Positions 36,023 to 45,142 of a stretch of 64,000 nucleotides of DNA are shown here, piece by piece. A program made the position numbers and the translations under genes. Position 1 is the first letter of the stretch; every line of letters begins with the position of its first letter. The stretch is from Flexistipes sinusarabici DSM 4947 (GTDB taxonomy: Bacteria; Chrysiogenota; Deferribacteres; Deferribacterales; Flexistipitaceae): assembly GCF_000218625.1 (NCBI RefSeq), contig NC_015672.1:992001-1056000 (forward strand), written 5' to 3'. Below the pieces are notes generated by a model. The model was not told the origin of the DNA, ran no database searches, and was given only the letters and a program-made list of their open reading frames with translations.

Positions 36023-36212
36023 TATTTTTTTATTGAATTTTCAATGTTTTGCAGATTAATAACAGGGTTTTGGGAACGGCGGATTAGTGAACAGTGCTGA
36101 GCAGAGAATCAATGAAAATAAACTTGTTTTTGAATAGAACAATATTAATTTATGTTATATTTTTTATCAGTATATATAAATATTTGTATGGAATGACTAT
36201 AATAGTTTGCAG

Positions 36213-36252
36213 TTCCGGATTAAAGTTACAAGGTTTTCATCCGGAATTTTTT
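36213..36252 (+). terminator. Hairpin with T-run facing the plus strand, after the DUF2325 gene
   Basis: TTCCGGAT (36213-36220) pairs perfectly with ATCCGGAA (36239-36246), with T residues directly after it on the plus strand. It lies beside the end of the minus-strand DUF2325 gene but points the other way. It may stop antisense transcription. Confidence 0.45.
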
Positions 36253-36254
36253 GT

Positions 36255-36566
36255 TTATATACTGCATGCTGCGGGGTTGTTTTTCCTGCTTGCCATGCAT
36301 GATATTAAACTATCAAGAGAGTTCACGCTGGCTTTGTCCGTAAATATCATCGGAATATTGTTTTTTTTGCATGTTTGTTTGGCACTCTGCACCATCTTAT
36401 GGCTGGCGTTATCCACCATAAAAATTACTGCATCGCTGTCTTTCAGGCATTTATTGCAGTTCGTGCAGTGGGTGTTCAGCACCCGTGTTTTGCATCCGTG
36501 TTTCCTGCCTACTTTTTTGTATTCCTTTTCTAGTCTCTTTAAACCGCCCAATATGTATACATTCAT
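36255..36566 (-). CDS. DUF2325 family protein with extra cysteine cluster
   Basis: A protein of 103 residues. The start VYILGGLKRLEKEYKKVGRK and the middle VDNASHKMVQSAKQTCKKNN, then SVNSL, match the DUF2325 family. This copy has four cysteines in the variable part: Cys25, and Cys34, Cys37 and Cys40 in HCTNCNKC. That pattern could bind zinc or an iron-sulfur cluster and might sense redox state or metal; this is inference. GGGGG lies a few bases before the ATG. It is upstream of the hyb operon on the same strand, about 310 bases away, with its own promoter and operator. Confidence 0.82.
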   Translation of the reverse strand: MNVYILGGLKRLEKEYKKVGRKHGCKTRVLNTHCTNCNKCLKDSDAVIFMVDNASHKMVQSAKQTCKKNNIPMIFTDKASVNSLDSLISCMASRKNNPAACSI

Positions 36567-36614
36567 AATAATCCCCCTTGTTAATTATTTAAGACTATTT
36601 AAATCTTATTAAGT

Positions 36615-36642
36615 ATGATATTTTATATCATGAAAATGTCAA
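36615..36642 (-). promoter_or_regulatory. Promoter and operator for the DUF2325 gene
   Basis: On the minus strand TTGACA (36637-36642) and TATCAT (36615-36620) are separated by 16 bp. The palindrome ATGATATTTTATATCAT (36615-36631) covers the -10 box and most of the spacer, so a repressor bound there would block the polymerase. Confidence 0.65.
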
Positions 36643-36726
36643 TAAAAAAATTAGGGCTATCTAACTTTTTTATTATTGTTAAAATAATGATTAGAAAATT
36701 CATGAAATTGTGTTAATATAAAGTAA

Positions 36727-36755
36727 TTTACGAAAATATTGTTTTTTTGTATACT
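36727..36755 (+). promoter_or_regulatory. Promoter at the head of the long plus-strand gene run
   Basis: TTTACG (36727-36732), a 17-bp spacer and TATACT (36750-36755) lie 20 bases before the first gene's start. It is the only clear promoter I see for the genes that follow; internal ones may exist within coding sequence. Confidence 0.55.
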
Positions 36756-36774
36756 TATTTTGTGGAGGATTTTT

Positions 36775-38325
36775 ATGAAGAAACTTGGTGAAATCCTGGT
36801 GGATAAGGGACTCATAAACCATGAGCAGCTTAATAAAGCGCTGAAAAAACAGTCTGAAACCGGCGACAGACTGGGAAAACTACTTATTAAAATGGATATT
36901 GTATCTGAAGAACAGCTTTTTACGTTTTTGTCAAAACAATATGGTGTTGTAATGTTTAACGAGCAGGAGCTGACAATACCCGCTGATGTGCAAAAACTGG
37001 TGAAATATGATCTGGTGTACAATTACGGAATCATACCCTTCAAAGTGACCGACAAAGGTGTCCATATTGGATTTTCCGATTTCAGGGTTTTGAACGATAT
37101 AGATGAGATTGCTTTTAAAACCGGAAAAAATGTTATTCCGGTACTATTTCCCGATTCTATGTATGAAAAGATTCTGAGTGATATAAAAGAGATAGATTAC
37201 GGTGAAGAAGACTATTACTTTCAGTCGTTTAAAAAGAAGATTGAAACAGAATTCAATAAAGGTGCCGGTGTTGAGGCTCTTTTATCTGCTATAGTATCTT
37301 TTGAGCCGAATCTTACAAAGGTTTTCTTTGCGGAAGACTCTGCCCCGGCAATCAGAAAAAACGGAAGATTTTATAAACTGAACACCGATCCGATGAAGAA
37401 AGAGGATCTTCTCAATTATATTAAATCGTTAACGGATGAGGCAACGAGAAAGACTTTACTTCACAAGAAAACGGTGCGTTTTTATAAAACAATTGCCGAT
37501 AAAAACTTTTTCATAAATATAGTGAGACAGAAGAGCAGCTATCTGATCGTTTTAACGATTACATCCAGTGAAATTCCTAAATTTAATAATCTCGGTTTCA
37601 AAGATGATGTTTCCAGGTATATACTGGAGCCAACCAAAGGCTTTTATTTTTTCATTGCACCTTTTGGGCATGGCAAAGCCACAACAATGGCTTCTATAGT
37701 AAACCATTTTAACAAGTCCAAAACGCGGAATATCCTTTTTCTGGAAAAACAGAGTATGTACGAAATAGTATCGGATAAAAGTATTGTTACCAAGCTTGAT
37801 GTGGGTATGCGTACTTATAATAAAGAAAACTTTTTCAAAATAATATATGATATCGATCCGGAGATTATCTTTCTTATGGATATTGACAGCCTGGAAATAC
37901 TGGAGATGGCTTTGAAATTTGTGGAGTCGGGGAGAACCGTTTATGCATGTTATGAAGGTGGGAGCATCTCCGGAGCACTGGAAAAACTTTTCCTGCTGGA
38001 CAACAGTGAGAATAAATATTATGTGAATAAGTTCGCAAGCCATTTGCGGCTTGTGGTGAATTTCAGGCTGGTGCCGGTGGAAACAATAGAAAGGAAGGCT
38101 ATGATTTATGAGTATATGTACAATTCATTTAAACTCAGAAAAGCCCTTAAGGAATCTAATTTTATGTATATAGATACTCAACTGAGAGGGACAGCGGATT
38201 ATATGCCTTTTGAAAAGACACTGGCAGAGTTTTACGTGAAAAAACTGATTGATTTTGATACTGCTGAAAACTACTCGCTTGATTTTGAACTCTTTAAGAA
38301 TTATGCGGGCATCAAAGAGAGCTGA
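36775..38325 (+). CDS. GspE/PilB-like ATPase, degenerate
   Basis: A protein of 516 residues. The N-terminal 130 or so residues are a GspE/MshE N-terminal domain (KKLGEILVDKGLINHEQLNK, DRLGKLLI, DIVSEEQLFTFLSKQYG). The rest has the outline of a type II/IV secretion ATPase, but key parts are altered. The Walker A region is APFGHGKATT, with Ala where Ser or Thr is expected, the Walker B segment lacks its acidic signature, and the Cys zinc motif is missing. It may bind c-di-GMP or act as a regulator instead of a motor; this is inference. GGAGG lies six bases before ATG 36775. Its stop overlaps the helicase start. Confidence 0.75.
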   Translation: MKKLGEILVDKGLINHEQLNKALKKQSETGDRLGKLLIKMDIVSEEQLFTFLSKQYGVVMFNEQELTIPADVQKLVKYDLVYNYGIIPFKVTDKGVHIGFSDFRVLNDIDEIAFKTGKNVIPVLFPDSMYEKILSDIKEIDYGEEDYYFQSFKKKIETEFNKGAGVEALLSAIVSFEPNLTKVFFAEDSAPAIRKNGRFYKLNTDPMKKEDLLNYIKSLTDEATRKTLLHKKTVRFYKTIADKNFFINIVRQKSSYLIVLTITSSEIPKFNNLGFKDDVSRYILEPTKGFYFFIAPFGHGKATTMASIVNHFNKSKTRNILFLEKQSMYEIVSDKSIVTKLDVGMRTYNKENFFKIIYDIDPEIIFLMDIDSLEILEMALKFVESGRTVYACYEGGSISGALEKLFLLDNSENKYYVNKFASHLRLVVNFRLVPVETIERKAMIYEYMYNSFKLRKALKESNFMYIDTQLRGTADYMPFEKTLAEFYVKKLIDFDTAENYSLDFELFKNYAGIKES

Positions 38326-40115
38326 TGGGTATAAGGAAATATTTCCTGGAAAGTGAATATTTGCAGCGGTTTATTCCGAACTTTTCTTACAGGGATTACC
38401 AGGCCGATTTGGCTGAATATATTATGAATGCACTGGCTGACTATAATACGACTGTCATTGAGGCTCCAACCGGCTCCGGAAAAACACTGGCGTACCTGCT
38501 GCCGGTTTTTGAGCTCGGTCGTAAAACGATTGTGTCCACTAAAACCAAGCAGCTGATGAGTCAGATATTGAATAAAGATATTCCGACAGTATCCGCTCTT
38601 TCCCCTGAGAAAGATAACGAGGTTGTGTCACTGAAGGGAAGAAAAAATTATTTTTGTTATTACAGGTATTTTAAGTTTATAAGTCCTGATGCCGATATGT
38701 ATCCGGATGTAATACGCTGGTATGAGAGCAATGCCCCGGAAATCAGTGAGGTTCCGCAGCATCTTTTTGATTTCAGCACGATTGAAAAGATGACAGCTGA
38801 CAGTATGCAGTGTATAGGTGGCAAATGCCCGTATTTTGAAGTCTGTCCTTTTTATCTGAAAAAAGCTGAAGCAGCTGATGCGGATATTGTTGTTACAAAT
38901 CATTTCATGCTGCTCAGTGATATGGGGATGCGGTATAAAAATGATATGATGTATAATTTCGAGTTTGCTGATAATATTATTTTTGACGAGGCACATTCCT
39001 TGCCGGATATTTTTCCTCAGTTTATCGGAGATGATGTTAATTTTGGCTCCTTGATGACGTTTCTGAAAGAAAACCGGGTTTTGATGAGTGAATCGACATA
39101 CTCATTTTTCCAGAATAAGTTTGCAGGTATAAAGGGGGAACTGGAATCGAAAAAGGTTATCAATGAGAAAATTCAGGATGAACTTGAAATATTTTTCAAT
39201 GAATTGAAAAGTCTTGCGGAATCAGATTTTGATGATGAAAATTATGAGTTGTACAAAAAATACAGGGATAAGTTTAAAAATATTTTCAATACCGAAGGAT
39301 TAAGGTTGATTGAGCCTCACAAAAACAGCTTCAGCTTGAAGAACCTCCCCTTAAGTGTTTCTGATTCATTTGGTGAGTCATTGGGAAAGATTTGTGTCTG
39401 TTCAATCTTTATAAGTGCAACGTTGTCGGTGAACGGCTCTTTTGATTATTTTTGCAACGAACTGGGGCTTTCTGATGTTGCCACCAAAAAGGTTGAGGGC
39501 GGGGGCGATTTTTTGAAAAACGGTGTATGCTGTATCCCTGAGAAAGAGTTTTACGGAGAAAAGAAACTTGAGGCTTATTTTTCTATTATTAAAAAGTTAG
39601 AGGGCGGATGCCTGATTATTTTTAACAGCCTGGAGATGATGAATAAGGTGTATAATTATCTGCGCATGAAAAAAACAGGAAGGCAGCTGATATTGCAGAC
39701 CGAAGTTGATTTGTCACAAATTGACATAACAGCTGAAACTGTTGTTTTGGGGTGTTCGATTGTGCGTGAAGGTATTGATTTTTCAGGAAATAACCTTAAA
39801 TATGTTATCCTTGATAAGCTCCCTTTTGAAAATATTTCTGATGTTTATCTTAATGCACGTAAAGAAGCTTTTGAAAAAGAATATGGGAACGCATTTATGA
39901 ATTTCTATTTGCCACGTGCAGTAATTTACTTTAAACAGGCTGTGGGAAGATTAATAAGGCATGAAGATGATAACGGTGCCTGGATAATCCTCGATAACAG
40001 GGTATTGACAAAAGCCTACGGTAAATATTTTATGGACGTACTAAAAGATGTGCAGGTATGTCACAGATTAAGCGATTTACCGTCTTTTGCAGGAGGTAAC
40101 AATGAGTTACATTAA
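38325..40115 (+). CDS. DinG/XPD-family ATP-dependent DNA helicase
   Basis: A superfamily-2 helicase of 596 residues. Walker A is PTGSGKT (48-54), DEAH lies at 221-224, and motif VI is QAVGRLIRHEDD near the C-terminus. Four cysteines, Cys111 with Cys163, Cys168 and Cys174 in QCIGGKCPYFEVCP, are placed to bind a [4Fe-4S] cluster, as in DinG and XPD. It should unwind DNA 5' to 3', perhaps at R-loops or damage. The iron-sulfur domain is intact. The start overlaps the stop of the ATPase gene by one base. Confidence 0.9.
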   Translation: MGIRKYFLESEYLQRFIPNFSYRDYQADLAEYIMNALADYNTTVIEAPTGSGKTLAYLLPVFELGRKTIVSTKTKQLMSQILNKDIPTVSALSPEKDNEVVSLKGRKNYFCYYRYFKFISPDADMYPDVIRWYESNAPEISEVPQHLFDFSTIEKMTADSMQCIGGKCPYFEVCPFYLKKAEAADADIVVTNHFMLLSDMGMRYKNDMMYNFEFADNIIFDEAHSLPDIFPQFIGDDVNFGSLMTFLKENRVLMSESTYSFFQNKFAGIKGELESKKVINEKIQDELEIFFNELKSLAESDFDDENYELYKKYRDKFKNIFNTEGLRLIEPHKNSFSLKNLPLSVSDSFGESLGKICVCSIFISATLSVNGSFDYFCNELGLSDVATKKVEGGGDFLKNGVCCIPEKEFYGEKKLEAYFSIIKKLEGGCLIIFNSLEMMNKVYNYLRMKKTGRQLILQTEVDLSQIDITAETVVLGCSIVREGIDFSGNNLKYVILDKLPFENISDVYLNARKEAFEKEYGNAFMNFYLPRAVIYFKQAVGRLIRHEDDNGAWIILDNRVLTKAYGKYFMDVLKDVQVCHRLSDLPSFAGGNNELH

Positions 40116-41463
40116 ACTGGACTATAATTACACTATGTCAGAGTTTCTGGAAAACGGACTCACGGATGAGGAGCTGGAAGCATCCAACGATGCCGCTAAG
40201 AAAGGGCTGTCGGATTTTATTACCCTTAGTGAAGAAAGCGAAGTGGGGTTTTCTAACCTGCCAGAGTTTGATCTGTCTCAGATAAAGAAGACGGTTAAAG
40301 CTTCCAAAGGGCAATATAACGATTTGATAATAGTGGGTATAGGCGGTTCATCCCTTGGAGTGGAAGCTGTGACCAATGCACTTCTGCCGCATGGATACAA
40401 CGCTCTTTCTTTCGGAGAGAGGGGGTGTCTGCCCAGGGTATGGTTTGCCGATAATGTTGATCCTCATAAACTTTACTGGATATTAAAAAAGTGTGAGGCT
40501 GAAGATACACTGGTGTGTGTTATTACCAAATCGGGCAGTACAGTTGAGACAATTTCCAATTTTTCAATAATTTACAAGTGGCTTAATGAAAATCTAAAAG
40601 ACCCTTTTTCCCATATTTATGTTATTACCGACCCTGAAAAAGGCCCTCTGAGAGAATTTGCTGAAATGCATAATATAAAAACATTTTCCATCCCGTCCAA
40701 TGTTGGGGGGAGATTTTCAGTACTGAGTCCGGTGGGGATTGTGCCAGCGGCGTTGCTCGGTCTTGATATTGACCGTATGATGGAAGGGGCTGAGGAAATT
40801 GTTAAGTCGGAAAAGGAAAAAATACTCCATTTATCTGCGATTTATCTCAGTTTTATAAAAAGAGGGTTAAATATAAACGTTATGATGCCCTATACTTCGA
40901 GACTGAAATCGTTCTGTGAATGGTTTTCCCAGCTGTGGTCTGAAAGTCTGGGGAAACGATACACAAAAGACGGTTCAGAAATTCATGCAGGTACAACGCC
41001 GGTGGGGGCAGTTGGAGCAAATGACCAGCATTCCCAGCTTCAGCTGTATAAAGAAGGGCCTTCGGACAAACTGATTACATTTGTTGAGTTGGGCAGTCAT
41101 GATTTTGATGCAGAAATTCAGGCTGGATTTCATCCTGAATTTTCCTATCTTACAGGTCACTCACTGGGGCAGCTGATGAATTATGAGCTGCATGCTACCG
41201 AACTGTCTTTACGTAAAGCCGGCAAACCTTCACTAAAACTTGTGATGGACGGTGTCGATGAATGTTCAGTGGGTAAGCTTTTTATGCTTATGCAGTATGT
41301 AGTGGCTGTGACAGGGCTTTCTATGGATATAAATCCGTTTGACCAGCCGGGAGTGGAGGAAGGAAAACACTTTGCCTATGGTATGCTTGGCAGAGAAGGT
41401 TTTGAAGAAAAGAAAAAAGAGTTTGATGATCAGTATATAAAATCAGATGAATACATCCTTTGA
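40102..41463 (+). CDS. pgi: Glucose-6-phosphate isomerase
   Basis: A protein of 453 residues, the shorter bacterial form. It has the sugar-phosphate sites VGIGGSSLGVEA and ITKSGSTVETISNF, and the signature GGRFSVLSPVG with a later HAGTTPVGAVGANDQHSQ. It interconverts glucose- and fructose-6-phosphate in the cytoplasm. I start at ATG 40102 after AGGAGG; an ATG at 40087 has no such site. The start overlaps the helicase gene by 14 bases. Its product feeds the GlmM and Kdo steps encoded downstream. Confidence 0.95.
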   Translation: MSYIKLDYNYTMSEFLENGLTDEELEASNDAAKKGLSDFITLSEESEVGFSNLPEFDLSQIKKTVKASKGQYNDLIIVGIGGSSLGVEAVTNALLPHGYNALSFGERGCLPRVWFADNVDPHKLYWILKKCEAEDTLVCVITKSGSTVETISNFSIIYKWLNENLKDPFSHIYVITDPEKGPLREFAEMHNIKTFSIPSNVGGRFSVLSPVGIVPAALLGLDIDRMMEGAEEIVKSEKEKILHLSAIYLSFIKRGLNINVMMPYTSRLKSFCEWFSQLWSESLGKRYTKDGSEIHAGTTPVGAVGANDQHSQLQLYKEGPSDKLITFVELGSHDFDAEIQAGFHPEFSYLTGHSLGQLMNYELHATELSLRKAGKPSLKLVMDGVDECSVGKLFMLMQYVVAVTGLSMDINPFDQPGVEEGKHFAYGMLGREGFEEKKKEFDDQYIKSDEYIL

Positions 41464-42691
41464 AAAAAAACTGTATGAAAGGCTGAGTGAGTTCAGGAAC
41501 AAAAAATTTGTTGTTGGTTTTTCCGGCGGCAGAGATTCATCTGCTTTGCTTCATTTTCTGAACCGCTTTAGGGATGAATTTTCTTTTGAGCTGTATCCTT
41601 GTCATATAAACCACCGCCTAAGAAAAAATGCCGGCGAGGATGAAGGATTTTCCTTAAAAGTGTGCAGAGAGTATTCTCTGAAGCTTGAAGTTATAAGCGG
41701 GGACGTGAAGAATATTGCAGAAACACAGGGCATAAGTGCAGAGCAGGCTGCCAGGAAGTTCAGAATCGAAAGCTTTACAAAGATAAAGGAAAAGTATAAT
41801 GCCGATTATATAGTTACCGCTCACCACATGGATGATTTGATTGAAACGTTCTTTCTGAAAATTTTCCAGGGTACGACTGTGTATAATCTGAAAGGTTTTA
41901 ACTATGAAAGCGGAACTTTTCTCAGACCAATGCTGGAAATCAGTGGAGATGAGATAGATGAATATATTAATAAATACAGGATAATGTATGTTAATGATCC
42001 GACAAACAAAGATATAAATATACCCAGAAACTGGATCAGACAAAGAATTATTCCGGAAATTAAAGAATATAACCCCGGGTATTTTAAAAATATTCTGAAA
42101 CTGCAGAATGAGTCGAGTGTCCTGGACGGATATCTGAGCTCGAAAGTTGAAAAGGTTCAGGTGAGGAAAAACGGAGCGGTATACAAAATCAATCTGAATG
42201 ATTTTAATACGCTCAGTGAATATGAAAAACGATATCTTGTCAGTGCTGTTATCGCTGATTTTTGTAGACCGGGAAAGCAGATTATAGAGAATATACTGGA
42301 CATAAGTAACAAAAGAGAGTCGAGAAGGATAAATCTTCCGAACGATTTTATATTTGAAAAATCGTATAGTTATATTTACTTTTTTCCTTCATCCGCTGTG
42401 GAAAGTTATGAGTATTTAAAAAAACCTTCCGAAAAGGTTGTAATTTTGTCAAAAATAGGTAAAATTATAACTTTTGGTAATGATTTAAAAAATGAAAGTC
42501 TGAGAGTGCGTAACAGAAGAAAAGGCGACCGTTTCGGAAGAAAAAAATTAAAAGATCTTTTCATTGATGCAGGCAAAGATCTTTTTGTAAGAGACACTTC
42601 TGTTGTTGTTGAGAAAGAAGGGCAAATTATTTTTGTGGAAGGGCTATCAGACAGAAAAAATATACGAATTGATAAAATCAGTCAGGGGTAA
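41447..42691 (+). CDS. tilS: tRNA(Ile)-lysidine synthase
   Basis: A protein of 414 residues. The PP-loop is FSGGRDSSAL, with Arg at a position that varies in the family. NHRLRKNAGEDE, TAHHMDDLIETFFLK and the PRNWIRQRIIPEI segment are typical, and a C-terminal TilS domain ends the protein (RNRRKGDRFGRKKLKDLFID). It attaches lysine to C34 of tRNA-Ile(CAU) so that AUA codons are read correctly, and is essential. It overlaps pgi by 17 bases; hpt follows, a common pairing. Confidence 0.94.
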   Translation: MNTSFEKKLYERLSEFRNKKFVVGFSGGRDSSALLHFLNRFRDEFSFELYPCHINHRLRKNAGEDEGFSLKVCREYSLKLEVISGDVKNIAETQGISAEQAARKFRIESFTKIKEKYNADYIVTAHHMDDLIETFFLKIFQGTTVYNLKGFNYESGTFLRPMLEISGDEIDEYINKYRIMYVNDPTNKDINIPRNWIRQRIIPEIKEYNPGYFKNILKLQNESSVLDGYLSSKVEKVQVRKNGAVYKINLNDFNTLSEYEKRYLVSAVIADFCRPGKQIIENILDISNKRESRRINLPNDFIFEKSYSYIYFFPSSAVESYEYLKKPSEKVVILSKIGKIITFGNDLKNESLRVRNRRKGDRFGRKKLKDLFIDAGKDLFVRDTSVVVEKEGQIIFVEGLSDRKNIRIDKISQG

Positions 42692-42693
42692 AG

Positions 42694-43224
42694 ATGAAAG
42701 CAGAAGGTCTTGATATTTTTCTTGGAGAAAAAGAGATAAGAGAAAAAGTGAAAGAACTCGGACAGAAGATAACAGAAGATTTTAAAGGTGAAGACGTACT
42801 TCTCGTTGGGGTTTTAAAGGGCTCATGGATTTTTCTTGCCGACCTTGCAAGGGAAATTGATACAAATGTGGAAATCAGCTTCATTTCGGTATCCAGTTAT
42901 GCCGGGAAGAAGACTGTCAGCAGCGGCGTTGTAAGGCTTTTGTGCGACATAGACAGACCGTTGGACGGCCGCAATGTTATCTTGGTGGAAGATATTGTTG
43001 ATACCGGCCTGACTCTGAGCTATCTTAAGAAGCTTTTATATGTGCGGAATCCCAGCACCATAAAAATCTGCACGCTGCTTGATAAGCCGTCGAGAAGACT
43101 TGCCGATATAAACCCCGATTATGCCGGTTTTGAAATACCGGACGAGTTTGTTGTGGGGTACGGTCTGGATTATGACGGAAAATATCGTAATTTAAAAAAT
43201 GTATGCAAATTAAAGGTTAAGTAA
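42694..43224 (+). CDS. hpt: Hypoxanthine phosphoribosyltransferase
   Basis: A protein of 176 residues, standard length. The PRPP loop is ILVEDIVDTGLTLSYL, preceded by LVGVLKGSWIFLADL and SSYAGKKTVSSGVV, with the base-recognition end FVVGYGLDYDGKYRNL. It salvages hypoxanthine, and perhaps guanine, to nucleotides. The tilS-hpt-ftsH order is widely conserved. It starts two bases after tilS, with AGGGG before the ATG. Confidence 0.95.
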   Translation: MKAEGLDIFLGEKEIREKVKELGQKITEDFKGEDVLLVGVLKGSWIFLADLAREIDTNVEISFISVSSYAGKKTVSSGVVRLLCDIDRPLDGRNVILVEDIVDTGLTLSYLKKLLYVRNPSTIKICTLLDKPSRRLADINPDYAGFEIPDEFVVGYGLDYDGKYRNLKNVCKLKVK

Positions 43225-43240
43225 TTATTGAGGAGGAATA

Positions 43241-45142
43241 ATGAAAAATAATTTTTTCAAAAATATTACACTGTGGTTCGTTATCGCCCTTTTAATGGTG
43301 ATAATGTTCAACTTTTTCAATACAGGACAGGGGGTCAGGGAAAAAATATCCTACACGGCTTTCCTTGAGAAGGTTCAGAAGGGGAATATAAAAACCGTTG
43401 TTATTAAGGAACAGCATGTAACAGGTGAGTATGCTGACGGAACCCAGTTTGAAACATATGCTCCCAAAGATTCCGGAATGGTAAGTATTCTCCGGGAAAA
43501 CAATGTCCAGATTTTTGCCAAGCCGCCGGATCAGAATCCGTGGTATGTTCAGGTTCTTATATCCTGGCTTCCGTTTATACTGCTGATCGGCATATGGATA
43601 TTTTTTATGCGGCAGATGCAGGGGGGAAGTGGAAAGGCTTTTAATTTCGGCAAAAGCAAGGCAAAGCTTCTGACCAAAGATCAGCAGAAAGTTACCTTTA
43701 AAGATGTAGCCGGTGCTGATGAGGCTAAGGAGGAGCTTGAAGAAATTATAGAGTTTCTTAAAGAGCCTCAGAAATTTCAGAAACTCGGCGGCAGAATCCC
43801 CAAAGGAGTTTTATTGGTGGGGCCTCCCGGAACCGGAAAAACACTGCTTGCAAAAGCTGTTGCCGGTGAAGCGGGTGTGCCTTATTTCAGTATAAGCGGA
43901 TCTGATTTTGTGGAAATGTTTGTCGGTGTCGGAGCATCAAGAGTAAGGGATTTGTTCGAGCAGGGTAAGAAAAATGCTCCCTGCATTATTTTCGTGGATG
44001 AGCTTGATGCTGTTGGAAGGCACAGAGGCGCCGGCCTGGGCGGCGGTCATGATGAAAGGGAGCAGACCCTTAATCAGCTTCTTGTGGAAATGGACGGATT
44101 TGAGTCCACTGAAGGTGTGATTTTGATTGCAGCCACAAACAGACCGGATGTTCTTGATCCGGCTCTTCTCAGACCCGGACGATTTGACCGGCAGGTTGTT
44201 GTTCCGCCCCCGGACAGAAAAGGTAGACTGGAAATTCTCAAAGTCCACGCTAAAAAAATACCTTTATCCGATGATGTGGATCTTGATGTTGTGGCAAAAG
44301 GTACACCGGGGTTTGCAGGTGCTGAACTGGCTAATCTTGTAAATGAAGCATCCCTGCTTGCAGCAAGACAAAATAGAGATAAAGTCACTATGGATGATTT
44401 TGAAGAAGCTAAAGACAAGGTAATGATGGGTAAGGAGCGAAGAAGTATTGTGATCTCAGATGAAGAGAAGAAAAATACGGCTTATCATGAAGCCGGTCAC
44501 GCTATTGTGGCGATACTGACCCCGGGAGCGGACCCTCTGCATAAAGTCAGTATTATTCCCAGAGGGATGGCACTTGGTGTTACCCAGCAGCTGCCTGAAG
44601 ATGACAGATATATGCATACCAAAGAGTATCTTCTTGGAAGGCTTGCCGTTCTTATGGGTGGAAGAGCAGCTGAGGAGCTTGTTTTCAACAGGCTCACCAC
44701 CGGAGCGGGAAATGATATAAGCAGAGCGACGGATATTGCCAGAAAGATGGTTTGTTCCTGGGGGATGAGCAGTAAAATTGGGCCACTGTTTTTCGGCAAA
44801 AAAGATGACGCTGTGTTTCTTGGAAAAGAGATTTCATCTTCAAAGGATTACAGTGAAAAAACAGCTATAATGATTGATGAAGAGATAAAAACTATAGTAT
44901 CCAACAGTTACAAGAAAGCCACAAATATATTGAAAGAAAATTTTAATCTGCTTGAACAAACGGCTCAGCTTCTTTTGGAAAAAGAAACCATTGAAAATAA
45001 AGATATACAGGATTTAATCAAGAAACTGGATGAAGGTGAAGAGGAAAATAAAGAAGCTGAAAACGAGAATGAAGAGAAAAAAGAAGATAGCAAGAAAGGT
45101 GGAAATGTAGAAGATGAGTCGGTTCCTCCAACTGATCAGTAA
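43241..45142 (+). CDS. ftsH: ATP-dependent membrane metalloprotease FtsH
   Basis: A protein of 633 residues. Two membrane helices ([16 protein letters not shown] and [15 protein letters not shown]) flank a small periplasmic domain. The AAA module has [21 protein letters not shown] and the second-region RPGRFDRQ; the zinc site is HEAGH. It degrades membrane and regulatory proteins, often including LpxC in bacteria that make lipid A. The C-terminal tail is rich in Glu and Lys, unusual in length. GAGGAGG precedes the ATG; the 16-base gap before it is the widest in this gene run. Confidence 0.97.
   Translation: MKNNFFKNITLWFVIALLMVIMFNFFNTGQGVREKISYTAFLEKVQKGNIKTVVIKEQHVTGEYADGTQFETYAPKDSGMVSILRENNVQIFAKPPDQNPWYVQVLISWLPFILLIGIWIFFMRQMQGGSGKAFNFGKSKAKLLTKDQQKVTFKDVAGADEAKEELEEIIEFLKEPQKFQKLGGRIPKGVLLVGPPGTGKTLLAKAVAGEAGVPYFSISGSDFVEMFVGVGASRVRDLFEQGKKNAPCIIFVDELDAVGRHRGAGLGGGHDEREQTLNQLLVEMDGFESTEGVILIAATNRPDVLDPALLRPGRFDRQVVVPPPDRKGRLEILKVHAKKIPLSDDVDLDVVAKGTPGFAGAELANLVNEASLLAARQNRDKVTMDDFEEAKDKVMMGKERRSIVISDEEKKNTAYHEAGHAIVAILTPGADPLHKVSIIPRGMALGVTQQLPEDDRYMHTKEYLLGRLAVLMGGRAAEELVFNRLTTGAGNDISRATDIARKMVCSWGMSSKIGPLFFGKKDDAVFLGKEISSSKDYSEKTAIMIDEEIKTIVSNSYKKATNILKENFNLLEQTAQLLLEKETIENKDIQDLIKKLDEGEEENKEAENENEEKKEDSKKGGNVEDESVPPTDQ

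Noticed and set aside
36188-36210. Sigma-54 promoter candidate (TGGAAT...TTTGCA) before hybO
   Set aside because: The GG to GC distance is well over the required 10 bases.
36094-36612. Hydrophobic plus-strand frame of 172 residues over the DUF2325 gene
   Set aside because: It lies antisense to a gene with a recognised family, a good ribosome site and its own promoter; the composition is what a shadow frame would give.
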